A stretch of 64,000 nt of DNA from NCBI GenBank assembly GCA_905182865.1, contig CAJJCY010000004.1:798624-862623 (forward strand), in the 5' to 3' direction. The notes under the pieces were generated by a model. The model did no database searches, was not told where the DNA came from, and worked only from the letters and a program-made list of their open reading frames with translations. The stretch is from an uncultured SAR324 cluster bacterium (lineage in GTDB: Bacteria > SAR324 > NAC60-12). Shown here in pieces: positions 32,020-43,478 of the stretch (position 1 is the first letter of the stretch; every line of letters starts with the position of its first letter). Both the position numbers and the translations under genes were made by a program.

Positions 32020-33147
32020 TCAAGAACTAAGGGCAGCTTCAATTTCCTCTAAAACTGAAGGATCTTTTTCGGTTGTTTTTGCAGCTTTCAAATTAATTTT
32101 AGCCTGTGACGCAGAAATACGACCCAAAGCCCACGCAGCGTGACTGCGTACCAGAGGTTCGGGATCCTGAAGCCCCAGACTCAGGGCAGGGATTGCAGAC
32201 TCATGAGCCCAGTTTCCCAGCGCTACTGCAACGTTACGTAGTAGTCCACGACGTTTTGTGCGCTTGATTGGACTTTTATGGAAACGTTTTTTAAAAGCAG
32301 ACTGATCCAGCTTCATCAATTCAATCAGTTCTGGAGCAACATTTTCAGGACGGGGCCGAAGTCCAGATTCTGATGATTTTGAAGCATTCTGGTTCCAAGG
32401 ACAGACTTCCTGACAAATGTCACAGCCAAAAATCATATTACTCATTTTTGGCCTCAGTTCAACAGGAATTGCCCCCTTGAGTTCTATTGTCAAATAAGAA
32501 ATGCAGAGACGTGCATCTAATGTGCGATCTGCAATTATGGCCTCAGTAGGACATGCATCAATGCAAATTGTGCATGTTCCACAATCCACTCGTGTAAACG
32601 GCAAATTAGTTTCCAGCGGAACATCAACCAGCAATTCTGCAAGAAAAAACCATGAGCCCTTTTCCATGTTTATCAAATTAGAATGTTTCCCAATCCAGCC
32701 CAGACCAGCACGCTGAGCAATTTCACGTTCCAGAACAGGTCCTGAATCAACGAAACTTCGCGAAAGATTTCCGGCATTTAATTCCTGGCATATATAGTTT
32801 TCTAAAACCCTCAACTTTGTACGAATAATCTCGTGATAATCATCACCCCATGCATAACGGCTGATGCATCCAATGTCAGGATTTTGTGATTTTTCTGGTG
32901 GGTCGACTGTCTTATAGTTGAAACCAAGCGCGAACAGCGACATTGTTTCAGGAAGTAATTGGCGCGGGTCTTCTTTCAGTTCAGCATGTCGTTCCAGATA
33001 AGCCATTGAACCGGCATAGCCTTTTTTGAGCCATGCATTGTAAATGTCAATGGTTGTACTGCGTGAAACTGGAATTGCGCCTACCAGATCAAAACCAAGT
33101 TCGTTTGCTTTTTCACGAAGAAGGCGGGTGAGGGAGGAAGGTCTCAT
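32020..33147 (-). CDS. queG: Epoxyqueuosine reductase
   Basis: CGTCTICIDACPTEAI, IFGCDICQEVCPWNQNA 4Fe-4S motifs and C-terminal HEAT-like repeats. Confidence 0.93.
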   Translation of the reverse strand: MRPSSLTRLLREKANELGFDLVGAIPVSRSTTIDIYNAWLKKGYAGSMAYLERHAELKEDPRQLLPETMSLFALGFNYKTVDPPEKSQNPDIGCISRYAWGDDYHEIIRTKLRVLENYICQELNAGNLSRSFVDSGPVLEREIAQRAGLGWIGKHSNLINMEKGSWFFLAELLVDVPLETNLPFTRVDCGTCTICIDACPTEAIIADRTLDARLCISYLTIELKGAIPVELRPKMSNMIFGCDICQEVCPWNQNASKSSESGLRPRPENVAPELIELMKLDQSAFKKRFHKSPIKRTKRRGLLRNVAVALGNWAHESAIPALSLGLQDPEPLVRSHAAWALGRISASQAKINLKAAKTTEKDPSVLEEIEAALSS

Positions 33148-33165
33148 TCAATTTAAACCCTTTTT

Positions 33166-34374
33166 TCAGTCCACTAAATTTTCAGGATCAATCACCAAAT
33201 TGCGCTCCAATTCAGCCATGCCCATACTCACGTCCAGATCGACACCTTGCTGGCGGCAACTCATTCCAAGCGCATAGAGTACTTTGAATAGATTGTGGGA
33301 ACGACACTGCTCTCCCATTTGACCTATACGCAGAATGTCCAAACCAAATGCTCCGGAAACCTCAACATTAAAACGTTTGGACATGATTTTTCGGATCTGC
33401 GCACTGTCGGTATCTTCAGGAGTATTGATCGCTACCACGGAATTGAGACGGTCTTTTATTGGCACAAAGAGTTTTAATCCCATTGTTTCTATTCCTGTTT
33501 GCAAAGCAATTGAACTGACTCGGTGACGTTCAAAACGCGCAGGGAGAGTTTCTTCACAAATTTGCCGCAGTGCTTCGTACAAAGCCAGAATTCCTGGAAC
33601 TGGCGCAGTATAGTGGTACTGTTGTGAACCCCAGAATGTTTGCGCGCGTAATGCGTCCAGACACCAGTGGGGTTGCCGTACTTTCCTGGATCTAATCGCC
33701 TTCCATGCATCTTCAGAAAATGCAATCAGGGAAACTCCTGGAATAGAAGATAAACCTTTTTGGCCTCCAGCGATGGCAACATCAACTCCCCACTCATCCA
33801 TTTGCATTGGCATCGTGGTCAAGGTACAGACTGCATCCACTATCACAAGTGCACCGTGCTCTTTAGCAATTCGAGCGACTTCAGGCAGGCATTTCATTAT
33901 GACACCACAGGAAGTTTCACCCTGTGCCATCGTAATCACGTCAAAGTGTTTTTTAGAAAATGCTTCCTGAACTTCTTCTATGCGGACAGGTTGAATACCC
34001 GTTGATTCAACTACTGTCACATCCGCTCCAACACCTTCAGCCATTTCCGCCATTCGTCCGCTAAAGGTTCCCATCGACAAAGCTAAAATGCTTCTGCCCG
34101 GCCACAGTAAATTGGTGATAGCCATTTCCATGGCCGCTGAAGCCGGTCCTGAGACTCCGATAATTTTTTCCGAAACTGTCTGAAATGCATAACGCCCCAT
34201 GATCTTTACATTTCTGATCACTTCATCCATGGTTTCACCCAGATGATTGATCACTACTCCATTTGCACGGGCAACTGCATGTGAAATCGGCACAGGACCC
34301 GCTCCCATCAGCAAAAGCGGTTCCGACGGCAGGATGCTATCCAGATTTTGTGTTTCAGGAGGAGAATATGGCAT
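33166..34374 (-). CDS. Class V aminotransferase (alanine/serine-glyoxylate type)
   Basis: LLMGAGPVPISHAVARA, VDAVCTLTTMPMQMDEWGVDVAIAGGQKGLSSIPGVSLIAFSE (PLP lysine). Confidence 0.85.
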   Translation of the reverse strand: MPYSPPETQNLDSILPSEPLLLMGAGPVPISHAVARANGVVINHLGETMDEVIRNVKIMGRYAFQTVSEKIIGVSGPASAAMEMAITNLLWPGRSILALSMGTFSGRMAEMAEGVGADVTVVESTGIQPVRIEEVQEAFSKKHFDVITMAQGETSCGVIMKCLPEVARIAKEHGALVIVDAVCTLTTMPMQMDEWGVDVAIAGGQKGLSSIPGVSLIAFSEDAWKAIRSRKVRQPHWCLDALRAQTFWGSQQYHYTAPVPGILALYEALRQICEETLPARFERHRVSSIALQTGIETMGLKLFVPIKDRLNSVVAINTPEDTDSAQIRKIMSKRFNVEVSGAFGLDILRIGQMGEQCRSHNLFKVLYALGMSCRQQGVDLDVSMGMAELERNLVIDPENLVD

Positions 34375-34478
34375 GTGTATAGGGTATGCAAAAATTATAG
34401 TTTTGTTTTTCTTCCTGTGAAATAATTTTAATTACGCACTGAAAAAGTCCATATACGTAGTATATAAAATAAAAGCAC

Positions 34479-37400
34479 TTAAATTTCGCGTTCGCCTAAA
34501 TTACCATAACGGTGGTAGTCGATTGAAATGCTTTGTTCGCGTAAATAACGCAGCATTTCAATGCGTCCTTCTGCGAGTGGAACGTGTCGTGAGATGTGTT
34601 TACCAAATTTAGCAGCAGCCTGGTGAATTATTTGGGGAACACGGTCTGGATGTGCGTAGCGTAAACGGTCGATTTTAGCTGCCTTGTTTGTTATCAAAAG
34701 TCGTTCGGCGAGTGCTTCATCGGTTTCAGTGCAAATTTCGACAGAATCGCACAAGCGTTTTCCTTCAGTTCCAGCTAAAAATTCGGTGATAGAATTTTTC
34801 AAATCTGGAGGAAAACTGACTTCTACTTTACATTTAGCAATCCGCGCGGCGGCAATTCTGATCAGCGTTTCAAAAAGGCTGTCGTCGGGATGCAGACGCA
34901 CGGCAACTTTACCGACCGGCAGGTAGCGGAACAAGTTGTCCTGCCCACGTAAACGGAAAAAATCCTGTTCTCCGGAAAATTCACGTTCGTACTGAAAGAG
35001 GCAACTGTAAATCGCCTGAATAGTTTTTTGGAGTTCATTCCGGATTTCGATAGGAATTATCGGTGTTGAATCCACACTGCGTGAATGTTTATTCTGCCAG
35101 TTTCGCGCGATAAATTGCAAAGGCGATTCTTCACGCAACGGCCCTTGTGTCGGAGCAACACTTTCTTCAATTTTACAAAACTGAACGGCGTAATTCGGAC
35201 TTCCGGCTTTGATTCCTGCTCCAATGGAGGATAGTCCCATACCACCAAAGGGTTGGCGCAAGACAATCGCGCCGGTCGTCACCCGGTTGATGTAGAGGTT
35301 TCCGGCTGCTATTTTTTCCATCCATATTTTTTGCTCCCGCGGATCCAGACTTTCAAGTCCGGAGGTCAAACCGTAAGCAGTGTCGTTGACAATTTCGATC
35401 GCGTCTTCCAGTGAATCCGCCCGCATCACCGAAAGCAACGGTCCGAAAAATTCAGTCTGATGCGAAAAACTACCACGCTGAACGCCCCACTTCACGCCAG
35501 GATGCCAAAGTTTTGGATTTATTGCATCGCAATTTGGCTGCAAGGCCCAGCTTTCCGCAACCCCGGAAGCTCCTCTGGCAGACTTTCCGGTTCCCAGTTC
35601 CAAAGTTTCCAAACCTGTTTGTAAATCAGCGAGCGGTTCTCGGATCAGCGGTCCCATTTTGTTGGAAAAATTCCAGACCGAACCGACTTTCAAAGTTTGA
35701 ATTGCGTCCAACAACTGTTTACGGAAAGCAGTGTCTTCGTAAACTTCATGCTCCAGAACAAGCAGCGAAGTCGCCGAGCATTTTTGTCCACTGTGACTGA
35801 ACGCGGAATGCAAAATATGTTCGATAGCCTGGTCACGGTCAGCCATAGAAGTGACGATGGTCGCATTTTTTCCACCAGTTTCTGCTGACAACTCTGCGTC
35901 AGGACGTTTTTCCAGTAAGTTCAGTGCGGTTTGTGTTCCCCCGGTAAAAATGATGGCGTCAACGTCCGCATGTCCGGAAAGCGTTTGGATTGGTTCGCCG
36001 TCCTCGCAAGTTACGAGTTGCAATGCTTCTCTGGGAATACCTGCATCCCAAAAACAGTTTGCGATTTCCACTCCCAAAGGAAAGGCCAGCGGTGACGGTT
36101 TAAACAGAACAGTGTTTCCACAAGCCAATGCAGCTGCCACGCCTCCGGTCGGAATTGCAATCGGAAAATTCCACGGCGGAATAACCAAAACCACTCCCAG
36201 CGGTGACAATTTCAGTGAGGTTTGTTTCTCTAGTAAACTCAGTGAATGAGGATAATATTCGATAAAATCAATTGCTTCAGAAATTTCAGGATCTGTTTCA
36301 TAAAAAGTTTTTCCGCAAACCGCCGCTGCAACTCCGATTAAATCTCCCCGCTTTTTCCGCATATTAAGTGCTGCTCCAGAAAGCAATTCGTGCCGTTCCG
36401 CCAAAGTTGTTTGTCTCCAATTTGACGGATCGTCTTTGGCGATTTGGACTGCTTTGAGCACATCCGTTTTTGTAGCCAGCGCAACTGCATAAACCGCCGC
36501 AATGTCTCCTAAGTCGGTATTTGACGGTTGTGAAGGATCGAAAAATAATTGATGTTTTCGCTTTGTTTTAACTTCCAGTGTTTCCGATAACAAGCGGAAT
36601 TTTTCTGATTTTGGATGTTTCGGTGGGCTGCCATTTTTTACGGATGTTGTTTGCCCATTTCCGATTTTCCGGAAGCACCCAATCTGTGTCCGATTCGTTA
36701 CGAAAGATTGGATCCACGAGTGTTCCAAGGTTTTTAGAAAAAACTTCTTTGCGTTCGTTATTTTCAATACGGCTTGCGCCTGTTATTAGCACTGTTTTTC
36801 CAGAAATTTCCATGCAACTGAACCAACCCGGATATCAAATGAGTGGCGCAAAAAATTATCCTTACTCGTGTTTTCATCAAGACGTCTCACCAAATAAGCT
36901 ATGGCACTGATGAACTGGTCCTGGCTCGTCACGGGTGTGTAGAGCAACAAATTTATTTCTTTGCTTTCACCTTTTCTTTTTTCCTCCTGCAGAGTCCGCC
37001 GAACGTGATCCGCCATTCCTTCGAGCATCTCAAAAACCAAACCATCCGAAATTCCACGTTCTTCCGCAAGAACGTGAGTATAGGCCAGGTCAAACAAATT
37101 GTGCGAAGCCAAACCAAAATGCACAACCGCGATATTTTCTGGCTGAAGTCCGTATTCCAACATTCGTTTGAAATTTGCGTCAGTTTCAATTTTGGAATCA
37201 AATACCGTCAACGGCCACCCAAAGACTTCCGCTTCAACTGCCTCCATCACCAGGTTTGCCCCTTTTACCAAACGCATCTTTACCGGACTTCCACCGTTTT
37301 TGACACGCTTCTTGGCCCACTTGACTAGTTCCTGCTGACGTAAAAACGAATCAGGCAGATAAGCCTGAAGCACGATTCCAGCCTGTATATTTTTGAATTC

Positions 37401-38162
37401 TACCTGATCGAGGGTACGCATGAACGCATCCATGGTTAAATCAAGATCATGATAGGATTCCATGTCCAAATTGACAAATTTAGCGCGCCGTGTCCCGTCG
37501 CTCTGCAGGACAGGATTTTCTCCGGCAATCCGGTAAAGTTCGGAAAGCCGCTCACAAATCAAGTCGAGTTCATTCTCAAAACCGAGTGGATGTAGTTGAG
37601 CGACGATATTCGAAATTTTGATGGAAATGGTGTGGATGTCCGGATTACGCAGCGAGTCTCCGTAATGTTTCAAACGGTTTTGCGCTTCAGCGTCACCCAA
37701 CACCGCTTCGCCCAGATGATTGAGATTGACCTGCACGCCCTCAGCCTGTCGTTTTTTTAAATGCGCTGTTAAAATTTCAGTTTCCTCTGGAAGAATTGTA
37801 CGGCGGGTGTCTTCACGGATTCTGCGTAAAATTTGAGTGTGTGAAATTTTAGGAACAAATTTTCCGAGATATAAAAATATTTTGAGTAACCATTGCTCAA
37901 CCTGCGGGAAAAAGTGGGGAATACCGTGATGCTGCAGTAGATAACTAAATTGATCCACCACGCGCTGCGGATTTGTGGAACGAAAACTTTGATCAACCAA
38001 GTGCATCACGACAGTTTTGTCGGACGGATGGTTGAGCAAACGACGCATCATCTGCTGTTGCTTCAGTTCATCTTTGTTGCGTAAAGTGTTGGCACGGTTT
38101 TGCCAGCTTTCGGCGAGGGCGAGTGTTTTGCGTATAATTTCAGGAGGTTCACAATTTTTCAT
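34479..38162 (-). CDS. putA: Bifunctional proline dehydrogenase / P5C dehydrogenase (PutA-like), with two frameshifts in the inter-domain linker
   Basis: 36786-38162 PRODH domain (VKGANLVMEAVEAEVFGWP); 36568-36813 linker ORF (NNERKEVFSKNLGTLVDPIFRNESDTDWVLPENRKWA); 34479-36767 ALDH domain (ETGGKNATIVTSMADRDQAIEHILHSAFSHSGQKCSA). Confidence 0.88.
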
Positions 38163-38446
38163 GGAAGTTATGCCTGATGAACTCGCAAATTGTCAAAGTG
38201 ACATACTCGTTTGTCATTCTCGGGAAAGCGTGAATATATCACCCGATCAGGTCGAGGACAAGCATTTAGATACTTACATGTTCCTGGATTACAGTTCTCA
38301 CGGGAATGAAAACTTTCCACAACTGCACCATGCTTAAACGTCGTCCATTATTTACAAACATGAAGCCTTCAAGTACTGATTAAAATGATGAACTTACCGT
38401 TTTGCTGTTCAGAGCATTGAGTCCTTTAACCGGAATGCAGCAAATT

Positions 38447-39055
38447 TTACTGTTTAAGCCGATTAACAACTTTCCAGGCAGTCGGAAGCAGGAGCACGGC
38501 CATAGCGATTTTCAGTAAGTCGCCCCAAATGAAAGGGAAAAGCCCATATTCCAGCACAGGTTTATCCCAGCCGATCAGAGTGCCCAGCCATAAAAGTCCG
38601 GGCGCATATAGCAGAATGTTGCCCACCAGCAGGGACACGAATAATTTAAAATAACTTCGGTCAAATCCGCGTTCCGCAAACCATCCGCAGGCGGTTGCCG
38701 CGAGTAAAAATCCAACAAGATAACCTGCTGTCGGTCCCATGAAAACAATCATTCCACCTTTTCCACCGGAAAATACCGGTAAACCAAGTGCGCCCTCCAG
38801 CAAATAGAGAGCAACAGTGATTCCACCTAAACGCCAACCGTAAGTCAAACCAATCAAAAACACCGCAAATGTCTGCAGAGTAATCGGCACCGGAAAAAGG
38901 GGTAATGAAATTTGCGTACAGAGGGTGATCAAAGCAGAACCGGCCAAAGCCAGCAGAGCATAGCGGACAGCTCTTTGAACTTTGCTGTCTGCTTCGCCCA
39001 AAAGAAGTACTGCAGACATGCTAGGATAAGTCATTACTTGAGTTTGGAATTTCAT
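38447..39055 (-). CDS. bioY: Biotin transporter BioY
   Basis: LPLFPVPITLQTFAVFLIGLTYGWRLGGITVALYLLEGALGLPVFSGGKGG...GPTAGYLVGF. Confidence 0.94.
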   Translation of the reverse strand: MKFQTQVMTYPSMSAVLLLGEADSKVQRAVRYALLALAGSALITLCTQISLPLFPVPITLQTFAVFLIGLTYGWRLGGITVALYLLEGALGLPVFSGGKGGMIVFMGPTAGYLVGFLLAATACGWFAERGFDRSYFKLFVSLLVGNILLYAPGLLWLGTLIGWDKPVLEYGLFPFIWGDLLKIAMAVLLLPTAWKVVNRLKQ

Positions 39056-39217
39056 TTTGCTCCTTTTCTTAAGCTGGATTAGAAAAAAATTTCATTGTTT
39101 TTTGAGGTGCTGTGTTACACGGTTTAGAGTCTAACAATAAATTTGGAAAAAGTGAATCCGTTTTTTACTTTCAGTTTAAAAGCAATTAAGAATTTAAGCG
39201 GCCAAAAAAATATGACG

Positions 39218-40879
39218 CTAGTTGTTATCTGCCCATGGATCACGGTTATTTTCTCCAAGAGTAATATCGATAACTGCCGGACGGCCTGCGTTTAGTGCAG
39301 CTTTGAAGGTTTTGGCAAACTCCCCATTCTTACTGACCCTGAAGCCTTCTGCTCCCATAGCTTTTGCTATTGCTGAGAAGTCAATTTTACCGAGGCCTGT
39401 CCCAACAGCGCGGCCGGGGAATTCACGATTTTGATGTCTCCGAATTGTGCCGAAATTATTATTATTAAAAACAAGTACTACCAGACCTGCCAGCTTTAAT
39501 CTGACCGCGGTTTCGAGTTCACTCATCGTCATGGCAAATCCACCGTCTCCGGCAAAGGCAAGCGCAGGAGCTTGGGGTCTTGCCAACCTGGCTGCAATGG
39601 CAGCTGGTAAAGCATAGCCCATAGCACCTGTTGTAGGGCCAAAAAAAGTGCGCGGTTTGTTCCACTTATAATAACGTATCAGCCAACTGCCAAAGTCTCC
39701 CGCGTCACAAGTAATACTGGCATCGTCAGTTAAAATGTTAAGGATGTCATGATATATTCCTTCGAGATCAATTGTTCCGTCTTTAAGACCAATCCTGTTG
39801 CCGCGCGGAGTGGTCCGCTTTGTAAAATATTCACTCCAGTCAGCTATTTGATTTTGACGCTCTTTTGACGGTTTAACATGCTTTGAGTTTTTTAAAGCCT
39901 CTTCAAACTTGTCCATTGCCTCCCCCACATCTGCTACGAGGGCGAGATCGGCCCCAATCCAACTTCCTCCTGTTTCTTCGGGAGATTGATCAATATGGAT
40001 AAGTTTTTGTGCAGTTGACGGGGATGAATAACTTAAGGTAGTAAACTCGTCAAGCCTGGCACCAATGGCGATTATCAGGTCTGCGGTCTTCAACGGTTCC
40101 GAAAGATCATTGGAAACCGATGATAGATTAAGGCCACCCATATAAAGTGGATGATTGTTAGGAAATGCATCGAATCTTCTCCAGGCAGTAAAAACAGGTG
40201 CACCAAGACATTCTGCGAAGCGGATCAGCTTGTCTGTTGCGTCAACGCGTAATACGCCTTCTCCCGCAACAATACAGGGACGTTCTGCATCTTCAATCAT
40301 GGAAACAGCTTTTGCAACTCCTTTGGTTGATGGAGATGGTATTCCCACAGTTGAACTGCGCCAAACAGAATGCTGTGCAGTTGAACTTCTGTCGATATCC
40401 TCCGGTAGACTAATGACCACTGGTCCAGGACGTCCTGAATTAGCTATGTGGAAAGCTTTGTCTACAATCTCAGCTACTCGATCAGCCCGGTTAAGTTCCA
40501 CAGCCCACTTGGCAACAGGACGAGTGAACTCAACTATATCCAATTCCTGAAAAGCTTCACGCTGTCGCACCTTTGTCGGAACTTGCCCTACGAAGACTAC
40601 AAGAGGTGTGGAATCCTGTTTTGCCGTATGAAGAGCAATTGACAAATGTGTCAGACCCGGACCACGTGTAACCATACAGACACCTGTCTTTGAAGAAGCC
40701 TTGGCATAAGCTTCTGCCATGATACCTGCACCTTCTTCATGACGTGCTGAAACCAAGAGAGGCTTTGCCGATCCGTAAAATGAGTCCATGGTCGCGAGAT
40801 AACTCTCACCGGGAACACAAAAGACGAAATCGATTTCACGGATCTTAATGGCCTTAAAAATAGCTTCGGCAACAGTCAT
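39218..40879 (-). CDS. Thiamine-pyrophosphate-binding enzyme (acetolactate synthase-like)
   Basis: FVFCVPGESYLATMD, EEGAGIMAEAYAKASSKTGVCMVTRGPG, FAGDGGFAMTMSELETAVRLKLAGLVVLVFNNNNFGTIRRHQ. Confidence 0.92.
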   Translation of the reverse strand: MTVAEAIFKAIKIREIDFVFCVPGESYLATMDSFYGSAKPLLVSARHEEGAGIMAEAYAKASSKTGVCMVTRGPGLTHLSIALHTAKQDSTPLVVFVGQVPTKVRQREAFQELDIVEFTRPVAKWAVELNRADRVAEIVDKAFHIANSGRPGPVVISLPEDIDRSSTAQHSVWRSSTVGIPSPSTKGVAKAVSMIEDAERPCIVAGEGVLRVDATDKLIRFAECLGAPVFTAWRRFDAFPNNHPLYMGGLNLSSVSNDLSEPLKTADLIIAIGARLDEFTTLSYSSPSTAQKLIHIDQSPEETGGSWIGADLALVADVGEAMDKFEEALKNSKHVKPSKERQNQIADWSEYFTKRTTPRGNRIGLKDGTIDLEGIYHDILNILTDDASITCDAGDFGSWLIRYYKWNKPRTFFGPTTGAMGYALPAAIAARLARPQAPALAFAGDGGFAMTMSELETAVRLKLAGLVVLVFNNNNFGTIRRHQNREFPGRAVGTGLGKIDFSAIAKAMGAEGFRVSKNGEFAKTFKAALNAGRPAVIDITLGENNRDPWADNN

Positions 40880-40999
40880 TTTTCAAAATTCCATTCGATA
40901 GATTTAATTGATATGAATCAGATACAATTCAAGTCATTTTGGATTAATGTAAATTGCAGAATAGATGATACAAAGTTTTTGATTAATGAACTATGATCA

Positions 41000-42254
41000 T
41001 AACTAAAAAGGATAACCGACAAAAAATGTAGTTTGCCTCCCTCCTTGCCGTATCCACGGTCGATTCGGACAATGATAGTATTAAAAAGGAATCTTGTACC
41101 AGCACCATAAGAAGAGCGCATATTTTTCCACAAGCTGCCTTATCCGGAGAGACTGTTCCCTCTTCATAGAAGAAGGCTAACTGAAGTCCAGCGAAGGTTC
41201 CTTTTTCCAAAAAATAATTGAAAGCTTGCTGAACTTCATGCACATACCAGCGAAATTCAGCACCCCTGAAATTTGTGTAACTGTCATAAAAACGGTTGGT
41301 ACTATATCCACGTAAACGATTGGTTCCGCCAAGTGATGTTGCTTTTCCGTTTTCTGCTTCGGCTAGCTGCCGTGCATAAAGTTCGTCGAGAATCGCCTGA
41401 CAGCCTGGTATTAGGGTGTTATCACAGAAAAATTGACTTTGATCAACCGTTCCTTTTTTGATTACTGTTGAAGAGCCATAAAACTGGTTCAGCACTAAAA
41501 CACCTTTGCCTTCAGCCAACACAGGAATATAACCGGTAAGATTATAATCTTCCTGATAATATTCTGAATTACCTGCTCTGGAAGATGGCTGCCCCCATTT
41601 TTCATACTGAAAACGGTAGCCGATTCTTGGATCGCGTCGATTATCCGTATCATCCAGATACAGTCCATAGCGGTAGCCCCTTGGACTTTCGATAATTCCT
41701 GCATTCTGTGCATTGTAAAATGTACCGTTTGGATCAACTAAACCGTAAGGTTTCACGGAAGCATCGCTGTAAGCATAATAAAACTCCAGCTGATTTGCTA
41801 AAACATTGACAGAAATTTCACCACCGGAAGCATCCACTTCGCTGGCCAGTAAGTAATACATACTGTCCGGATCAGAATCTATTCCACGCTCACCCTCAGG
41901 CCAGCCTGCGTTGCGGATTTTTGTTGAGAACCAAGTGAAGGTAAGATGGTTGGTAAACAGCGGAATATCGAAAATTGAGAAGATATCAATCTGAAAGTCA
42001 TCATCAAAATATTCAGCTTTTCCTCTAAGACTGATTACAGTGATGTCAGATTCACTGCCTCCAATTCCTGAAACAGTACCACCCAATCCATAAAAATCCT
42101 GAACTCCCGGAATGCTGCCTACCACCGGATAGACAAACCAGGAAAGCTCGGATTCAAAAGTTTTACGTCTTTCAAATAATATGGCGGAAGCAGTAGTAGA
42201 CCAGCAAAATATAAACAGCAAAACAAACAGTCCGCGGCGAAACAGAGGAGTCAT
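41000..42254 (-). CDS. Outer-membrane Omp85/surface-antigen-like beta-barrel, C-terminus frameshifted at homopolymer
   Basis: Signal peptide; TSLGGTNRLRGYSTNRFYDSYTNFRGAEFRWY; the overlapping frame (40918-41133 ORF) gives IRIDRGYGKEGGKLHF and, if one T is added to the T6 run, FFVGYPF* (canonical barrel terminal F). Confidence 0.75.
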
Positions 42255-42275
42255 TTTTTATATTATGCGCAATTT

Positions 42276-43469
42276 TCAGTCTGAAGTCATGATAAACTGA
42301 GGCATACCCATACAGTTATGATAATGCGGGCGATAACGCTCAGTATCATAAAAACGTTCCACGTCTATTTTTTTATCATATTCAGTCACCACTTCAAATG
42401 GTACATGGTCGTACTTGCCATTTTTTAAACAAACCATTCTACCGCTTTTTCCTTCCATTATCAGATCCATCGCCAGGTTACCGTATGCCATGGGGACAAT
42501 TGAATCTATTGCATCCGGTTGACCGGAACGTGTCATGTAACTCATTCTTTGATTGATGGTGTGAATAGTCCCACCTTTGTTATATTTAGGGGCTCTTGCT
42601 ACGATTTCCGCACTGACCATATCACCGATTCCACCAAGTTTTTTGTGACCATAGGCATCCGTTTCCTGGTTTGAAAAAATCATATCGGCACCTTTAAACA
42701 TCGCTCCTTCTGAAACCAGTACGACCGAATAATTACTTTCATTGTCACGGCGGTCTTTAACAAGTAATTCCGTCAATCTTTCAATATTAAATTCATACTC
42801 AGGAATCACACAACGGTCGGACGCCCCGGCCATTGCCGGTACCAAAGCGGTATAACCAGCGTAACGTCCCATCACTTCAATCACCATAATTCGTTCATGT
42901 GAACCAGCACATGTACGCAGTTGATGAGTGAATTCAATTGTACGAGTAACACAGGTGCTGAAACCTATACAATAATCTGTACCAGGAACATCGTTGTCCA
43001 TCGTCTTCGGAATACCGACACAGCGCACACCTTCTTTATGCAGACGAAGACCATAACTGAGCGTATCGTCACCACCTATCGGCACAAGATATTCAATACC
43101 CAGGTATTCAATATTTTTAATGATTTCATCAGTCAAATCGTTTTCTTCCGCGTTATATTTATCACGCAAATTTTCAGGAACTTTATCATGTGAGACTTTA
43201 CTGGGTTTTGTGCGCGAAGTGTGAAGGAATGTACCACCGGTTCGTGCAATTTTTTGTACGTTTTGTTCTGTCAGGATCTGGCAGTACTGCTGATTTTCCA
43301 GGGACTTTGTTCGATCAATATTCATAATACCCTCCCAGCCGTTCCTGAGACCAACAACTCTGTAACCATTTCGATTCGCACGAATAGTTGCCGCACGAAT
43401 AGCCGGATTTAGTCCCGGCACATCTCCTCCGCCCGTCAGTATTGCAATAGTGCCTTTAATTTTTGACAT
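42276..43469 (-). CDS. 6-phosphofructokinase, probably PPi-dependent
   Basis: IAILTGGGDVPGLNPAIRAA, VPIGGDDTLSYG (GGDD signature of PPi-PFK), IPKTMDNDVPGTDYCIGF. Confidence 0.88.
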   Translation of the reverse strand: MSKIKGTIAILTGGGDVPGLNPAIRAATIRANRNGYRVVGLRNGWEGIMNIDRTKSLENQQYCQILTEQNVQKIARTGGTFLHTSRTKPSKVSHDKVPENLRDKYNAEENDLTDEIIKNIEYLGIEYLVPIGGDDTLSYGLRLHKEGVRCVGIPKTMDNDVPGTDYCIGFSTCVTRTIEFTHQLRTCAGSHERIMVIEVMGRYAGYTALVPAMAGASDRCVIPEYEFNIERLTELLVKDRRDNESNYSVVLVSEGAMFKGADMIFSNQETDAYGHKKLGGIGDMVSAEIVARAPKYNKGGTIHTINQRMSYMTRSGQPDAIDSIVPMAYGNLAMDLIMEGKSGRMVCLKNGKYDHVPFEVVTEYDKKIDVERFYDTERYRPHYHNCMGMPQFIMTSD

Positions 43470-43478
43470 TTTCCTCCA

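Noticed and set aside
36568-36813. ORF starting MEISGKTVLITGASR, resembling the start of a short-chain dehydrogenase
   Set aside because: The resemblance is chance from a shifted frame; the rest of the ORF is the PutA inter-domain linker.
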